DNA of 64,000 nucleotides. Origin: Silvanigrella paludirubra. Its GTDB lineage: Bacteria; Bdellovibrionota_B; Oligoflexia; Silvanigrellales; Silvanigrellaceae. This document shows positions 26,625 to 35,903 of this stretch, one piece after another. How positions within the stretch are numbered: the stretch's first letter is position 1; every line of letters starts with the position of its first letter. A program made the position numbers and the translations under genes. The notes beneath the pieces are model-generated. The model had not been told where the DNA came from. It saw only the letters and a program-made list of their open reading frames with translations, and ran no database searches. Where the stretch lies: NCBI RefSeq assembly GCF_009208775.1, contig NZ_WFLM01000002.1, forward strand, positions 186,001 through 250,000, in the 5' to 3' direction.

Positions 26625-27722
26625 TTATTCATTTTGTTCTTGGGTTCTCGCAATTATTTGAGCGAGATGATTTGTTCTAATAAGAAGTGAATTTACAAAT
26701 TCTTTGAATTTTTTTGGATTAGTTTCTATTTCATCAGGTTCAAAATTAATTTCATTCCAAATTATTTGAACAGTTTTATAAGGAACAACTTCAAGTTCTT
26801 CTTTTGGTAATTCAAAATCTCCTAATATAATTAACATTAGTGATTTATTCCAATTCATGGACGTAATTCGAGCAATAGGAAAAATTTGCGGAGTAATTTC
26901 ATACTCAGAAAGTAAATTTGTAAAATTAAGTATGTTATTTGTTTTAATTGGCTGACTTGCAACAACAGACAGATCGACAATATCTTTAACACTTTGGTAC
27001 AAAAAAGAAGCTGCAATACTAGCAATAATACCACCAACATTATCCATAAAAACCAAACGATATTTTCTTTTTTGAATTTTTCGACGAACCATTCCATTTT
27101 CAGCTAAATCAATTTGTTCTGCCCAATTACAACAAAGATCAGCAATTTTTTCTATTTTAGCACTCATACTTATAATTCTTAATGCTTTATCTATGTTACC
27201 TTTACTTTCTTTTTTTAAAATTTTTTTTGCTATGTGGTAAAGCTCTCTCTGTTTAAAGTCAACTTTATCATCTAACAAGTGAATTTCTTGAATTAACGAT
27301 AAATCCCCCTCGAACATAGCTGTATAAGATCTTTCAAAGAGATCTTTTGAATCGTTTAGCATTTCTAAAAAAATCTCTTTTTGATCAGGAATATCTCCAT
27401 TTACAAGTTGCCTTGCTAAACTTTCTACAGCATCTCCAATACGCTCAATATGGTGTGCAATTTTTGCGCAGGCATAAGCTAACCGGAGTTCATAACCTAA
27501 AGGTTGTTGCGTAGCTAATATTTGTAAAATAGATGTATCTATGGCACGTTCAAGGTTATCTATTTCGGAATCAAGAACAACTATTTTAATTAACCGATTT
27601 GGATTGGGATGTTCAAAATGCTGTATAAGCGTAACTAAACCCGTATTTACAGCATCACACATTGTCCTTAATAATGATTTTACGTTACTAAGTTGGACTT
27701 CTAAGCTAGAAATTCGCGACAT
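26625..27722 (-). CDS. PhoU-domain protein with C-terminal phosphatase-like domain
   Basis: This 365-residue protein has two PhoU-type helical repeats in residues 1-215: LDSEIDNLERAIDTSILQIL, YACAKIAHHIERIGDAVESL and ISMSAKIEKIADLCCNWAEQ, whose acidic/His positions match the metal-binding PhoU motif. After residue 222 the pattern YRLVFMDNVGGIIASIAASF, VDLSVVASQPIKTNN and SLMLIILGD resembles the low-molecular-weight tyrosine phosphatase/ArsC fold. The P-loop Cys and Arg (CxxxxxR) are absent, so catalysis is unlikely. PhoU proteins regulate phosphate uptake, but no pst or phoR gene is nearby. It is divergent from lipA. The N-terminal call is firm; the C-terminal one is inference. Confidence 0.8.
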   Translation of the reverse strand: MSRISSLEVQLSNVKSLLRTMCDAVNTGLVTLIQHFEHPNPNRLIKIVVLDSEIDNLERAIDTSILQILATQQPLGYELRLAYACAKIAHHIERIGDAVESLARQLVNGDIPDQKEIFLEMLNDSKDLFERSYTAMFEGDLSLIQEIHLLDDKVDFKQRELYHIAKKILKKESKGNIDKALRIISMSAKIEKIADLCCNWAEQIDLAENGMVRRKIQKRKYRLVFMDNVGGIIASIAASFLYQSVKDIVDLSVVASQPIKTNNILNFTNLLSEYEITPQIFPIARITSMNWNKSLMLIILGDFELPKEELEVVPYKTVQIIWNEINFEPDEIETNPKKFKEFVNSLLIRTNHLAQIIARTQEQNE

Positions 27723-27827
27723 TGTGTTGAATACCTCTTGGAATTTGCATAATTATTAACGCACTGTTAGGGATAAACAGTTATCGCCATGACCGAATGT
27801 GCCATAAGTCTTTTAGGGAGTGCAAAC

Positions 27828-28832
27828 ATGCAGGTGGAAAATATAACCAATCAAAACATCAAACAAAAATTTCAATCTGTGATTGAAAATCGTGAAGAGG
27901 TTTATCACAAACTTGCTGCTTTATCTGTAGAACCTGAATACAATCCAAGAACGGGTCGTCCTTTAAAACCAAATTGGTTAAAAGTTGGTCTTACAGGTGG
28001 TGATGTTTTATATAGTATTAAAAAAGATTTAAGAGAAAAAAAACTTTACACTGTTTGTGAAGAAGCACGCTGCCCAAATATTTCTGCTTGTTGGAATACT
28101 GGAACAGCTACATTTATGATTATGGGCGATGTCTGTACAAGAGGATGTCGTTTTTGCCATATAAAAACAGGAAATCCTGCTGGATTGCTTGATGCCGAAG
28201 AGCCTTTTAAAGTGGCGGAAAGCATTAAGACTATGAATTTAAGTTATGCTGTCATTACAATGGTAGATAGAGATGATCTTCCTGATGGAGGTTCTAATCA
28301 TATATCAAAAACAATTGAATCCATACATAAAGAAAATCCAAATACAAGAGTTGAAATATTAGCTGGAGACTTTCGAGGGCAAGAATCCTCTATCCATGAA
28401 ATTGTTCATGCAGGAAGAGGTCTCGATGTTTTTGCACATAATATTGAAACCGTGCGTCGCTTAAGTCCTCGGGTTCGCGATGCTCGTGCGAAATACGATC
28501 AAAGTTTAACTGTTTTAGCTAATGCTCTAAAAATAGGTCCAAAAGGTATGTTCACAAAAAGTGCAATTATGCTTGGCCTTGGGGAAACATTTGATGAAGT
28601 AGAAGAATCCATGCACGATCTTCGTAATGTTGGTGTCGAAATTATTACAATTGGTCAGTATCTTCAACCCACTCCAAAACACCTAACAGTAAAACGTTTT
28701 GTCCATCCCGATGAATTTGAATTTTGGAAACAAGTCGCGAAGAAAATGGGTTTTAAAGCTGTAGCATCTGGCCCATTAGTTAGAAGTTCTTACAAAGCCT
28801 CTGAATTATTTCCAGAAGTAACAAAATATTAA
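27828..28832 (+). CDS. lipA: Lipoyl synthase LipA
   Basis: A radical-SAM enzyme that inserts sulfur into octanoyl groups to form the lipoyl cofactor. Both iron-sulfur motifs are visible: CEEARCPNISACW for the auxiliary cluster and CTRGCRFC for the SAM cluster. VDRDDLPDGGSNH and the C-terminal MGFKAVASGPLVRSSYKA are also typical, including the RSSY serine. ATG 27828 is chosen because GGGAG lies eight bases upstream; an ATG at 27789 would add 13 unconserved residues. No lipB is adjacent. Full length at about 334 residues. Confidence 0.96.
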   Translation: MQVENITNQNIKQKFQSVIENREEVYHKLAALSVEPEYNPRTGRPLKPNWLKVGLTGGDVLYSIKKDLREKKLYTVCEEARCPNISACWNTGTATFMIMGDVCTRGCRFCHIKTGNPAGLLDAEEPFKVAESIKTMNLSYAVITMVDRDDLPDGGSNHISKTIESIHKENPNTRVEILAGDFRGQESSIHEIVHAGRGLDVFAHNIETVRRLSPRVRDARAKYDQSLTVLANALKIGPKGMFTKSAIMLGLGETFDEVEESMHDLRNVGVEIITIGQYLQPTPKHLTVKRFVHPDEFEFWKQVAKKMGFKAVASGPLVRSSYKASELFPEVTKY

Positions 28833-28938
28833 ATTAAAATTTTGCTACCTTAATTTCTTTCCTTTTTTTTCTTGCGACTGATGCTTTACTTGAATTATAT
28901 AAAAGAAAAATATTATTTGCGTATTAAATATTCATAAT

Positions 28939-30474
28939 TTATTTTATCTCTTCCTGCGAACTCTTTGCTTTCTCATGTGAATTATTTGTCTCTTCAATTA
29001 AATGCTCAGCATTTCGAATAGGATAAGCTGTAATGACATTTCCATTCATGCTGAAGGCTATGAGGATGTCCGTATAAATATCATTTCCTCTTCCATCAAT
29101 CCTAGGAACAACAATTCTTGAATAGGTTCTTGATAAGTTATTATTATTGTTTACTCCTCTTTTCTTTTGAGTCTCTGGTTGCTCAGGCGAAGTTAATGCT
29201 GTCATTATAATACGTGCAAGTTCGCTTCTACCTTTTTGATCAGCATCTATACCAAGTTTTTTCCATTCATCTCTGTGGCTTTTCTCTTGTTTGTTTGGAC
29301 TGCCTAATATATGATCAATTCCAAATGGACTGCGTTGCTTTGTGGTATTCCGAAAATCCATTAAATAAAATAAATTATAATTTCCATTTGTAGGCTCTGC
29401 TCCATCGTAACCAACTGCGACTATGTGATCACGTGAGTAATTTGAAGGTAAATTTCTAGGTTTGATTCCAGATATTATTGAATTAAATGTTATTTGGTTC
29501 GAATTATTATCTCTCAAATAAAAACTTTTTGATGTTAAAATATGACTTGATGTCGCTATGGTTTTTTTATTATTTGGTTTTATTTTCTTTAAAGCAAGCG
29601 ATGCACATTCCGCTTCTGGCTCTGCAATAAGCTCAGAGCGTGTAAACGTACAAGTTGCCGCAATTAATCTTTCTGCCTTTGTAAACTCTATCGTCTTTTG
29701 CTGGGGTTGTTTTTGAGCACCGTTTGACTTAGCAACAAGCATGTAAGCATCAAGAATATTCAAAGCAGATTCTGGATCTTGTCTTACCAATTCAGTTGCT
29801 GAACCTAACGAAACATCTATTACAGAAGAAGCAGTAGGGAATTGTATGGAATGAATATATTCACTTAATCTATCTCTGTAATCTTCTAGTTGAAGCCATG
29901 TTAAATTCCAAAACTCTATTTTTAATGCTCTTATTCTTTCTCGAGATGTTTCTTTTTTAATACTTTGTGTTTCGTTTGGGTAAAGATCTTGCCTTGAATC
30001 AACATAAGTATCAGGAAGTAAAAAATTCAAAGCGGAATCAGCCGCATCATTTGGTTGTACTATATTTATTTCCTGAATTTCATTTAGAAGGATTGATGGC
30101 ACTGCTTGAGGATCAAATTCAGGGTGCACTAAATCATTTATTGTCGGAGTAGGTAAAAGAATATGATTATTTTGTTCATTTTGATTTGAATACACTGCAG
30201 GTCTTGGATTAAGCCAAGGACAGTAAGTTCCAATTACGCACCATAAATCTTCAAGCAAACCTCGTTTTTTCAAATTGTGATATTCATATTGTTTTTTCGT
30301 ATATTGAATTTTATCTAAATCCATTTGATTCTTATAAATAGAATCAATGGATACAACATGCTCTCGAGAAGGTTGTTGGAGCTCTTCTTCGCTATAGTAA
30401 TTTGCAAAAATATTTTGTGATATGAAAAAACTGATAATAATAAGATTAGATCGGAAATTATTTTTTATAACCAT
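28939..30474 (-). CDS. Large secreted protein, unknown, possible nuclease-toxin-like C-terminus
   Basis: 511 residues with a clear signal peptide (LIIISFFISQNIFA, cleavage before NYYSEEE). No named domain is recognised. The C-terminal 170 residues run HIVAVGYDGAEPTNG, GIDHILGSP, DEWKKLGIDAD and end IAFSMNGNVITAYPI before a polar tail. The final VITAYP strand and an upstream His resemble the closing strand of RNase-fold bacterial toxins (RNase A-like and BECR groups), but this is weak pattern evidence. There are dibasic sites LKKRG and QKKRG. It is divergent from the CARDS-like toxin gene and shares its large exported character, so it may belong to the same group of secreted factors. Confidence 0.65.
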   Translation of the reverse strand: MVIKNNFRSNLIIISFFISQNIFANYYSEEELQQPSREHVVSIDSIYKNQMDLDKIQYTKKQYEYHNLKKRGLLEDLWCVIGTYCPWLNPRPAVYSNQNEQNNHILLPTPTINDLVHPEFDPQAVPSILLNEIQEINIVQPNDAADSALNFLLPDTYVDSRQDLYPNETQSIKKETSRERIRALKIEFWNLTWLQLEDYRDRLSEYIHSIQFPTASSVIDVSLGSATELVRQDPESALNILDAYMLVAKSNGAQKQPQQKTIEFTKAERLIAATCTFTRSELIAEPEAECASLALKKIKPNNKKTIATSSHILTSKSFYLRDNNSNQITFNSIISGIKPRNLPSNYSRDHIVAVGYDGAEPTNGNYNLFYLMDFRNTTKQRSPFGIDHILGSPNKQEKSHRDEWKKLGIDADQKGRSELARIIMTALTSPEQPETQKKRGVNNNNNLSRTYSRIVVPRIDGRGNDIYTDILIAFSMNGNVITAYPIRNAEHLIEETNNSHEKAKSSQEEIK

Positions 30475-30781
30475 TTGTTTAACCTCACTAAAGAAATGAC
30501 ATTTAAGAAATTAAAAATAATTAATTTTTAATTTCATTTTTTACATTATTTGCAAAAATTTAACAAATTTAATAAAAATATTTTTATTAAAATAAAAATA
30601 ATAATATTTATGGTACTTTAATTTCTTTAAATTAAATTTTTCCTTTTTTTAAATTTAAAATAGATTATTAAACCAATGAATATATTGAATAAATATTAAA
30701 ATTTTAACTTGAACCTCACGTTTAATTATTTTATTTTTATTTTGCTACTGTCCTTTTTTCACATAATGGAGTTTTAGATCA
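30475..30781. promoter_or_regulatory. AT-rich divergent promoter region between two secreted proteins
   Basis: A 307-base gene-free stretch, very A/T-rich. The only clear signal is GGAG about 12 bases before ATG 30782. Promoters for the two divergent secreted-protein genes must lie here, but no single hexamer pair stands out in this base composition. Confidence 0.4.
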
Positions 30782-32746
30782 ATGAAAATTGTTACTTTTT
30801 TATTATGTACAGTTACATTTTATTTTTTTTCATATGAAACTTATGCTTCTCCAAATAGTGATAATGAAATACCAAAACATGTATATAAAGCGACACCAAC
30901 TCCGCCAAGTCAAATTTTTAAAATGGGATTTAAAAGATTTTTTGGTACAAGCACAGATCTTTCAGAATATATGTATTCCGTTTATCAAAATTTATTTGCT
31001 GGAATTATTGAATCGGAAGATGTTTTATCACAATTAACTAACCCTAGTGCTTTTATAAGAACATCATCTGTATGGCAAAACACAATGGATAACGCATTGG
31101 CAAACAATGAAGCATTTTTGAATTCGTATAATCCAACTTCACATAGAGCTCATGAGGTATATAATGAAATATATATCTATCAAATTGTACCTCAATCTAA
31201 TTTTATTAGTGTCACTCAAACATATGAAAGAATATTAGATGCAGCCTATCGAAATGAACTTGGAATCTCTAATCACATAAATATTACGCATGGAGGTGAT
31301 CTTGAAATTGATGAAGATAATATAAATTTAGAAAATTTGGAATACTTAAGACCATACTATACAAGACGGAGAGAATACGCAGCTTTGTATAATATACACA
31401 ATGACTCAATTGTTTCTGCAAGAAGGTTCCGTTATTCTAACGAAACAAGAAATTACGAATTCATAGAAACAATTCAAAATCCACATTATAATCCAAATAT
31501 TGAACCTGCTATTCATGAAAATAATTATTTATTAGGATCCGTACCTAATTATAGATATATTCATGGTTTTAATAGTCATTATTTATGCAATACAAGAAGA
31601 CAAAATTCTAGTCATATGTATAAAAAAAGATCCATTGTTCCTCAAGAGTTAGATTGCGATTTATCTCTCACAAGTAACAAAACCATTCCAAATTCATTAA
31701 AGCTTGAAACTCCAAAAATCATGTTTGATAAAAAATCTATAAGAATTGAGGTTAGTAGAAATAATAGCGAAACTTACTGTCTCTCCCCATATGAGAAATA
31801 TTTGTATATTGATTATTGTGAAAAACCATATTCAAAAAATAGATGGCTATTTACAGAGTTTGGTCAATTGATATCAGAAATTAATGATGGAAAAAATAAT
31901 CAATATTATTGTCTTTCCTTTCCAGAAAATGAAGATAACCCTTATTTAAAAATGGAAATTTGTGATCTTAGAAATCCCAGACAAAAGTGGTACTTTAATG
32001 AAACTAAAGAGAATTCTTCAAAACTAGTCTCTTCCTACCAAGGTAACGAAGTTCGGTTTTATAAAGACTATGGCTACCTTTCAAAAGAAAATTCTGAAGA
32101 TTATGGTACTATTCAAATTTTAAATTATAATAAAATTAAAGAAAATGTTTCAAAACCACTTTATCAATTTGATATTGAAACTTTTTCAATAAGTAATTTA
32201 GATAAAAAAAGCACGACTGAATTATCCATTTACCCATCGAGTAATGGAAATAACTATTTATCTCCTCTCTCAAACTTAGATGGGTATAAAAACTATTATA
32301 ATATGCATAATCATTCCTTTTTTTCAAATTATGGTGTTACAGATGGAAGTCAAGTATGTTATTTTTCAAAACAAATTAAAGAAGGTGGCTCTTCATATGA
32401 TTGGATTATAAATGATTACTGTTCTAATCAAGCAGAAATGCCAAGACCTTATCAGTGGTTTTTTAAAGTAATTGATACCCAACAAAATTTTAGAAGGTCC
32501 TATAATATAACAGATATTGGAAATAATAAGCTCCGTACAAGTAAAAAACTTCTTTCAACATCATACAAAGCTTTATATACAGCTCATCATGATTGGTATG
32601 ATGATAGCGAAAATATTTTAGAAACCTTTTACCTTCCAAATGAAGTTCATCATTTATTATTTAATTTTGACAGCAAAAATAAATCTCTGAGTGATCTATC
32701 ACTAATAAATATAAATTTAAAAACAAATAAAAATGAGTTTAAATAA
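30782..32746 (+). CDS. Pertussis S1/CARDS-like ADP-ribosylating AB toxin with lectin repeats
   Basis: 654 residues. A signal peptide ends near residue 22 (YETYA). Residues about 32-260 follow the pertussis S1/CARDS order: HVYKATPTPPSQIFKMGF (family VYR....SPeeiF..GF), AFIRTSSV (STS strand), IYQIVPQSNF and YTRRREYA with E198 at the catalytic-Glu site. NPHY near 233 is also in CARDS toxin. The usual catalytic Arg is Lys36. C269 and C292 bracket a basic loop with KKR, like nicked A/B linkers. Then come ricin-type repeats CLS...C...W (C333/C346/W355; C377/C394/W403; C526/C547/W559), suggesting a glycan-binding B part. Predicted to modify a host protein. AlphaFold/Foldseek and HHpred would test it. 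Confidence 0.78.
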   Translation: MKIVTFLLCTVTFYFFSYETYASPNSDNEIPKHVYKATPTPPSQIFKMGFKRFFGTSTDLSEYMYSVYQNLFAGIIESEDVLSQLTNPSAFIRTSSVWQNTMDNALANNEAFLNSYNPTSHRAHEVYNEIYIYQIVPQSNFISVTQTYERILDAAYRNELGISNHINITHGGDLEIDEDNINLENLEYLRPYYTRRREYAALYNIHNDSIVSARRFRYSNETRNYEFIETIQNPHYNPNIEPAIHENNYLLGSVPNYRYIHGFNSHYLCNTRRQNSSHMYKKRSIVPQELDCDLSLTSNKTIPNSLKLETPKIMFDKKSIRIEVSRNNSETYCLSPYEKYLYIDYCEKPYSKNRWLFTEFGQLISEINDGKNNQYYCLSFPENEDNPYLKMEICDLRNPRQKWYFNETKENSSKLVSSYQGNEVRFYKDYGYLSKENSEDYGTIQILNYNKIKENVSKPLYQFDIETFSISNLDKKSTTELSIYPSSNGNNYLSPLSNLDGYKNYYNMHNHSFFSNYGVTDGSQVCYFSKQIKEGGSSYDWIINDYCSNQAEMPRPYQWFFKVIDTQQNFRRSYNITDIGNNKLRTSKKLLSTSYKALYTAHHDWYDDSENILETFYLPNEVHHLLFNFDSKNKSLSDLSLININLKTNKNEFK

Positions 32747-33143
32747 TTATAAACAAAAAAATAAAAAAAATAAATCAACATAATTCCTTAAATTAAAAAA
32801 AATATTAATATATCTAAAATTATTATATTTAATATTTATAATATAAATTTGACTTTTTTTAAATTTTTGGTAATCTATCAATATTGATTAATTGTATTAA
32901 TCATTCTACATAATCGATTATAGTAAATTTTATAATACATTTTATTTCAATATGTTAAAACATAGTTAAAATTAATTATAAGTTATATAAAATTTAAGAA
33001 TATTAAATAATAAATTAAAATAAAAAATAACATCATAGAAATTTATTTAATAAAAAAAACTGATATTTATTTTATATTTCAAATTTTTAATTCTCTATTT
33101 GTTTTAATATTTAATTTAAATTTTATTAATTAAGGGATTAATT
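32747..33143. other. AT-rich gap between two secreted-protein genes
   Basis: 397 bases, almost entirely A/T, with no reading frame, repeat array or RNA that I can support. GGGATTA just before ATG 33144 is a weak ribosome site for the next gene. A promoter for that gene is expected here but cannot be placed by eye. Confidence 0.5.
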
Positions 33144-34679
33144 ATGTCAATTTTGAATAAAAAAACTTCAATTGCAATTTCAGCAATATTCATTCATTCT
33201 TTTGCATTTGCTGATGGCTCATTTTTATTTTGTTCAAATGAAAATTCCAAATGGCATTGGGCAACAAACCCAATCGCTCCTAGTGGTAATACTCCTTACT
33301 TTTGGCTAGAAGGTAATTTAAAATTAATAAATGCTCCTATTTCTCTACATAGCGCATTGAGTTTAGACACAAATGATCTTCTTAATTATCGTATAAAAAG
33401 AGATACTTCAGTTGAAAATAAGACAAATATCAATTCACAAGTTCAATCAATCTCACTTTTAGAATTAGATATTAATGCTTTTTTTAATAATTTTAATTTA
33501 GAAATGGACGAATCATACGATTGGGAGAAACTTGAAAATTGGGAATCTTGGGATACATATTCAAATGAAACTTTAAGTCGCAAAAAAAGAGCTAGTATTA
33601 CTGAGCACAATAATCAAAATTCAATACAAGTAAATAAAATTCCTTCAAGAAGTGGATTAAGTGCTTGTAGTGCTCTTGTAAATTATTGTGTAAATACCTT
33701 TGGAAAATCATTCCGCTTTGTTGGAGCAGCTGGGAACGCTTTAGCAAGTACGGATTGGGGTTATGTTGTTGCAGACAACCTAATATGCCCTAACTGGGAC
33801 TATCCAGAAGGGTTAGTAACAACTTCTCAATTAACAGTGGGAAATCTAGTACAAGAAATAGCAGTAGATTTAATAACATCTGGACCAATAAAAGGTGCAG
33901 CAAAAGGAGGAAATGTACCAAATTCTCTTGCTTCAAGGCCAAATTCACTTGCATTTTCCAATAATGGTGGCACAGGAAGAAAAGTATCCTATTCAGATTT
34001 GTTTAAAAAACCTTCAAGTGGGATAGAAGGAAAAGTTGTTCAAATTGAAAGAATAAATACAAATCCAAACACTCCTTCAAATGAAGGAGCTATATCTCCT
34101 ATAGATCCGTTTGGAACCAGATTAAATGAAATCACACGTTCTGCTAGTGAATTAAATATGAATACCTCTGGATCTGAAAGAAGGCCATCACAAATAGCTG
34201 ATCATTTAGTTTCATCTAGCAACCAAAATACGGAAGGAATGGGTGCACGTAAATCATCTTATGCGGATATGGCTAAAGCTGCTTCAGCGGAACGACTTAA
34301 TGAAACCACGAACTCATTCCAAAGAGCTGGTAGCTTGCGAATTGAAATGTATAAAATAGGAGGGAACTCAAAACCAAAAGTACCTTCAAGAGCTTATAGC
34401 CATTCAGATCTTATTGATTTTAATAAAGCAAAAAGATTTTATAATAATGAAGGACGCATCAAAGATTTATCACCAAATTCTGAGCTTTATGAAATAGATA
34501 TTCCATTAGTAGAAGAATTAGTTAGAGTCAGAGATGCAAAACGTGTTATTGTAGATAGAATAACAGGAAAGCGTTGGTATTCACCTGACCATTATGATAA
34601 TTTTGTTGATATGAATAATCCAATTGACCCAGTGAAATTAGCTGAAAAAAATAAAATTTTCTTAAAATCAAAATTATAA
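33144..34679 (+). CDS. Secreted protein with two furin-type sites, possible effector
   Basis: 511 residues with a signal peptide (IAISAIFIHSFAFA, cleavage before DGSF). The N-terminal 150 residues are followed by two consensus R-x-K-R sites, RIKR (83-86) and RKKR (146-149). A Gly/Ala-rich hydrophobic region comes next (about 170-255), then a long Ser/Asn-rich linker. The C-terminal domain ends VIVDRITGKRWYSPDHYDNF and VDMNNPIDPVKLA. That end looks like a compact polymorphic-toxin-type domain, but I cannot name it. Same strand as and downstream of the CARDS-like gene, with its own gap and a terminator after it. Exported and probably processed; activity unknown. Confidence 0.65.
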   Translation: MSILNKKTSIAISAIFIHSFAFADGSFLFCSNENSKWHWATNPIAPSGNTPYFWLEGNLKLINAPISLHSALSLDTNDLLNYRIKRDTSVENKTNINSQVQSISLLELDINAFFNNFNLEMDESYDWEKLENWESWDTYSNETLSRKKRASITEHNNQNSIQVNKIPSRSGLSACSALVNYCVNTFGKSFRFVGAAGNALASTDWGYVVADNLICPNWDYPEGLVTTSQLTVGNLVQEIAVDLITSGPIKGAAKGGNVPNSLASRPNSLAFSNNGGTGRKVSYSDLFKKPSSGIEGKVVQIERINTNPNTPSNEGAISPIDPFGTRLNEITRSASELNMNTSGSERRPSQIADHLVSSSNQNTEGMGARKSSYADMAKAASAERLNETTNSFQRAGSLRIEMYKIGGNSKPKVPSRAYSHSDLIDFNKAKRFYNNEGRIKDLSPNSELYEIDIPLVEELVRVRDAKRVIVDRITGKRWYSPDHYDNFVDMNNPIDPVKLAEKNKIFLKSKL

Positions 34680-34700
34680 GAAAATTCGGACTTCATAATG

Positions 34701-34730
34701 AAAAAGTCCCCTATGAAAGGGGCTTTTTTT
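34701..34730 (+). terminator. Rho-independent terminator after secreted protein gene
   Basis: AAAAAG(T)CCCCT pairs with AAGGGGCTTTTT around a short loop, followed by seven T. It ends the secreted-protein gene stopping at 34679 and faces the leftward gene ending at 34755. Confidence 0.85.
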
Positions 34731-34754
34731 AGCTTGCTTTTCTTTGTCCATCAA

Positions 34755-35903
34755 TTAAAACTTTTGAAAAAATAACTCTTCAATCGCTTTAAAAACAACA
34801 CTCACACGCAATTCATCTAAACATTCTCTTTGTGCTAACTTGCAAAAATTACTTGAGCAACCAACACAACCCACATCTCTTTGCAAAGAAATATATTTAA
34901 GTTTATTTGGTGGACACCAATTTATAGGTTGTGTAGGGCCATGAAGCTGAATCATTTTAGCCCCAGAAGCCACAGCAATGTGACTCATACCGTTTGAATT
35001 TGCTATACAACCTAATGATTTATTTGTTAAATAAGCAATCTCTCGAATAGACATAAGAGGTGGGAGTAGACTCATGTTTTCACTTAATGAGTTTTGTTTC
35101 AGTTTTTCTTTAAAACTATGATGAACTTTTAATATATACTCTTCTTCTCCTGGCGCCCTGGACCAGACAGTAGCAACATTGTATTTTTGGGCTAATTGCA
35201 AAGCTAAATCCGTATAACTAGAGATAGGCCAACATCTGACAAGATAACGAGATGTAGGGCTCATAACAATATAATTTTGAACATGTAATTGAGATAATTG
35301 CTCTTCTATCCATTTTGAAGGCTTTACTTTATTCATATCTTCAATGGGAAGATCAATTTTAACTTCTTCTAAATTTATTTTATCCATATAAATACCAAGT
35401 GGTTCTAATAGATATAATCTTGTATATCCAAGGTAACCGGTATCTAATTTTTCACGTTGAACAAGATGAGTATAAGTTTTATCTCGGATAGAATTACATT
35501 TAAAAGAAATTCTAATTTTTGCACCTGTAAATAAAGTTTGAAAACTAGAACGTGGATAATTAATGGCATCAATTATTATATTATATTTTTGTGATCTAAT
35601 ATAAAAAAACAAATAAATTTCAGACCACAAATAAAGTAACCAATGCCAAAACTTTTTTATAAAAAAAACATTTTTGAATTCTTTTTTACGCCATACCGGC
35701 AGATAATGAACTGTGCTTATATGAGGATTTCCACTCAATATTTCTTTAGCCATGGGATGAGCCCACCAGTCAATTTGAGCCGTAGGATATTTTTGTTTTA
35801 AAACAGAAGCAAGAGGGGTTGCAAGCAAAACATCACCAAGCTGTCTTGGAAGCATAATAAGAATTTTTTTTGGAATAGCGGATGTCACTTTTTTTAGTCC
35901 CAA
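34755..35903 (-). CDS. Glycosyltransferase family 9, heptosyltransferase-like
   Basis: A 382-residue protein with the GT9 N-terminus KILIMLPRQLGDVLLATPLA and IDWWAHPMAKEIL. The C-terminal domain has NYIVMSPTSRYLVRCWPISS, CIANSNGMSHIAVASGAKMI and QLHGPTQPINWCPP, matching ADP-heptose:LPS transferases (WaaF/WaaC/RfaQ type). It would add heptose to the LPS core at the inner-membrane face. Four cysteines near the end (GCVGCSSNFCKLAQREC) are common in this subgroup. It stands alone here with no LPS cluster around it. Confidence 0.9.
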   Translation of the reverse strand: MGLKKVTSAIPKKILIMLPRQLGDVLLATPLASVLKQKYPTAQIDWWAHPMAKEILSGNPHISTVHYLPVWRKKEFKNVFFIKKFWHWLLYLWSEIYLFFYIRSQKYNIIIDAINYPRSSFQTLFTGAKIRISFKCNSIRDKTYTHLVQREKLDTGYLGYTRLYLLEPLGIYMDKINLEEVKIDLPIEDMNKVKPSKWIEEQLSQLHVQNYIVMSPTSRYLVRCWPISSYTDLALQLAQKYNVATVWSRAPGEEEYILKVHHSFKEKLKQNSLSENMSLLPPLMSIREIAYLTNKSLGCIANSNGMSHIAVASGAKMIQLHGPTQPINWCPPNKLKYISLQRDVGCVGCSSNFCKLAQRECLDELRVSVVFKAIEELFFQKF

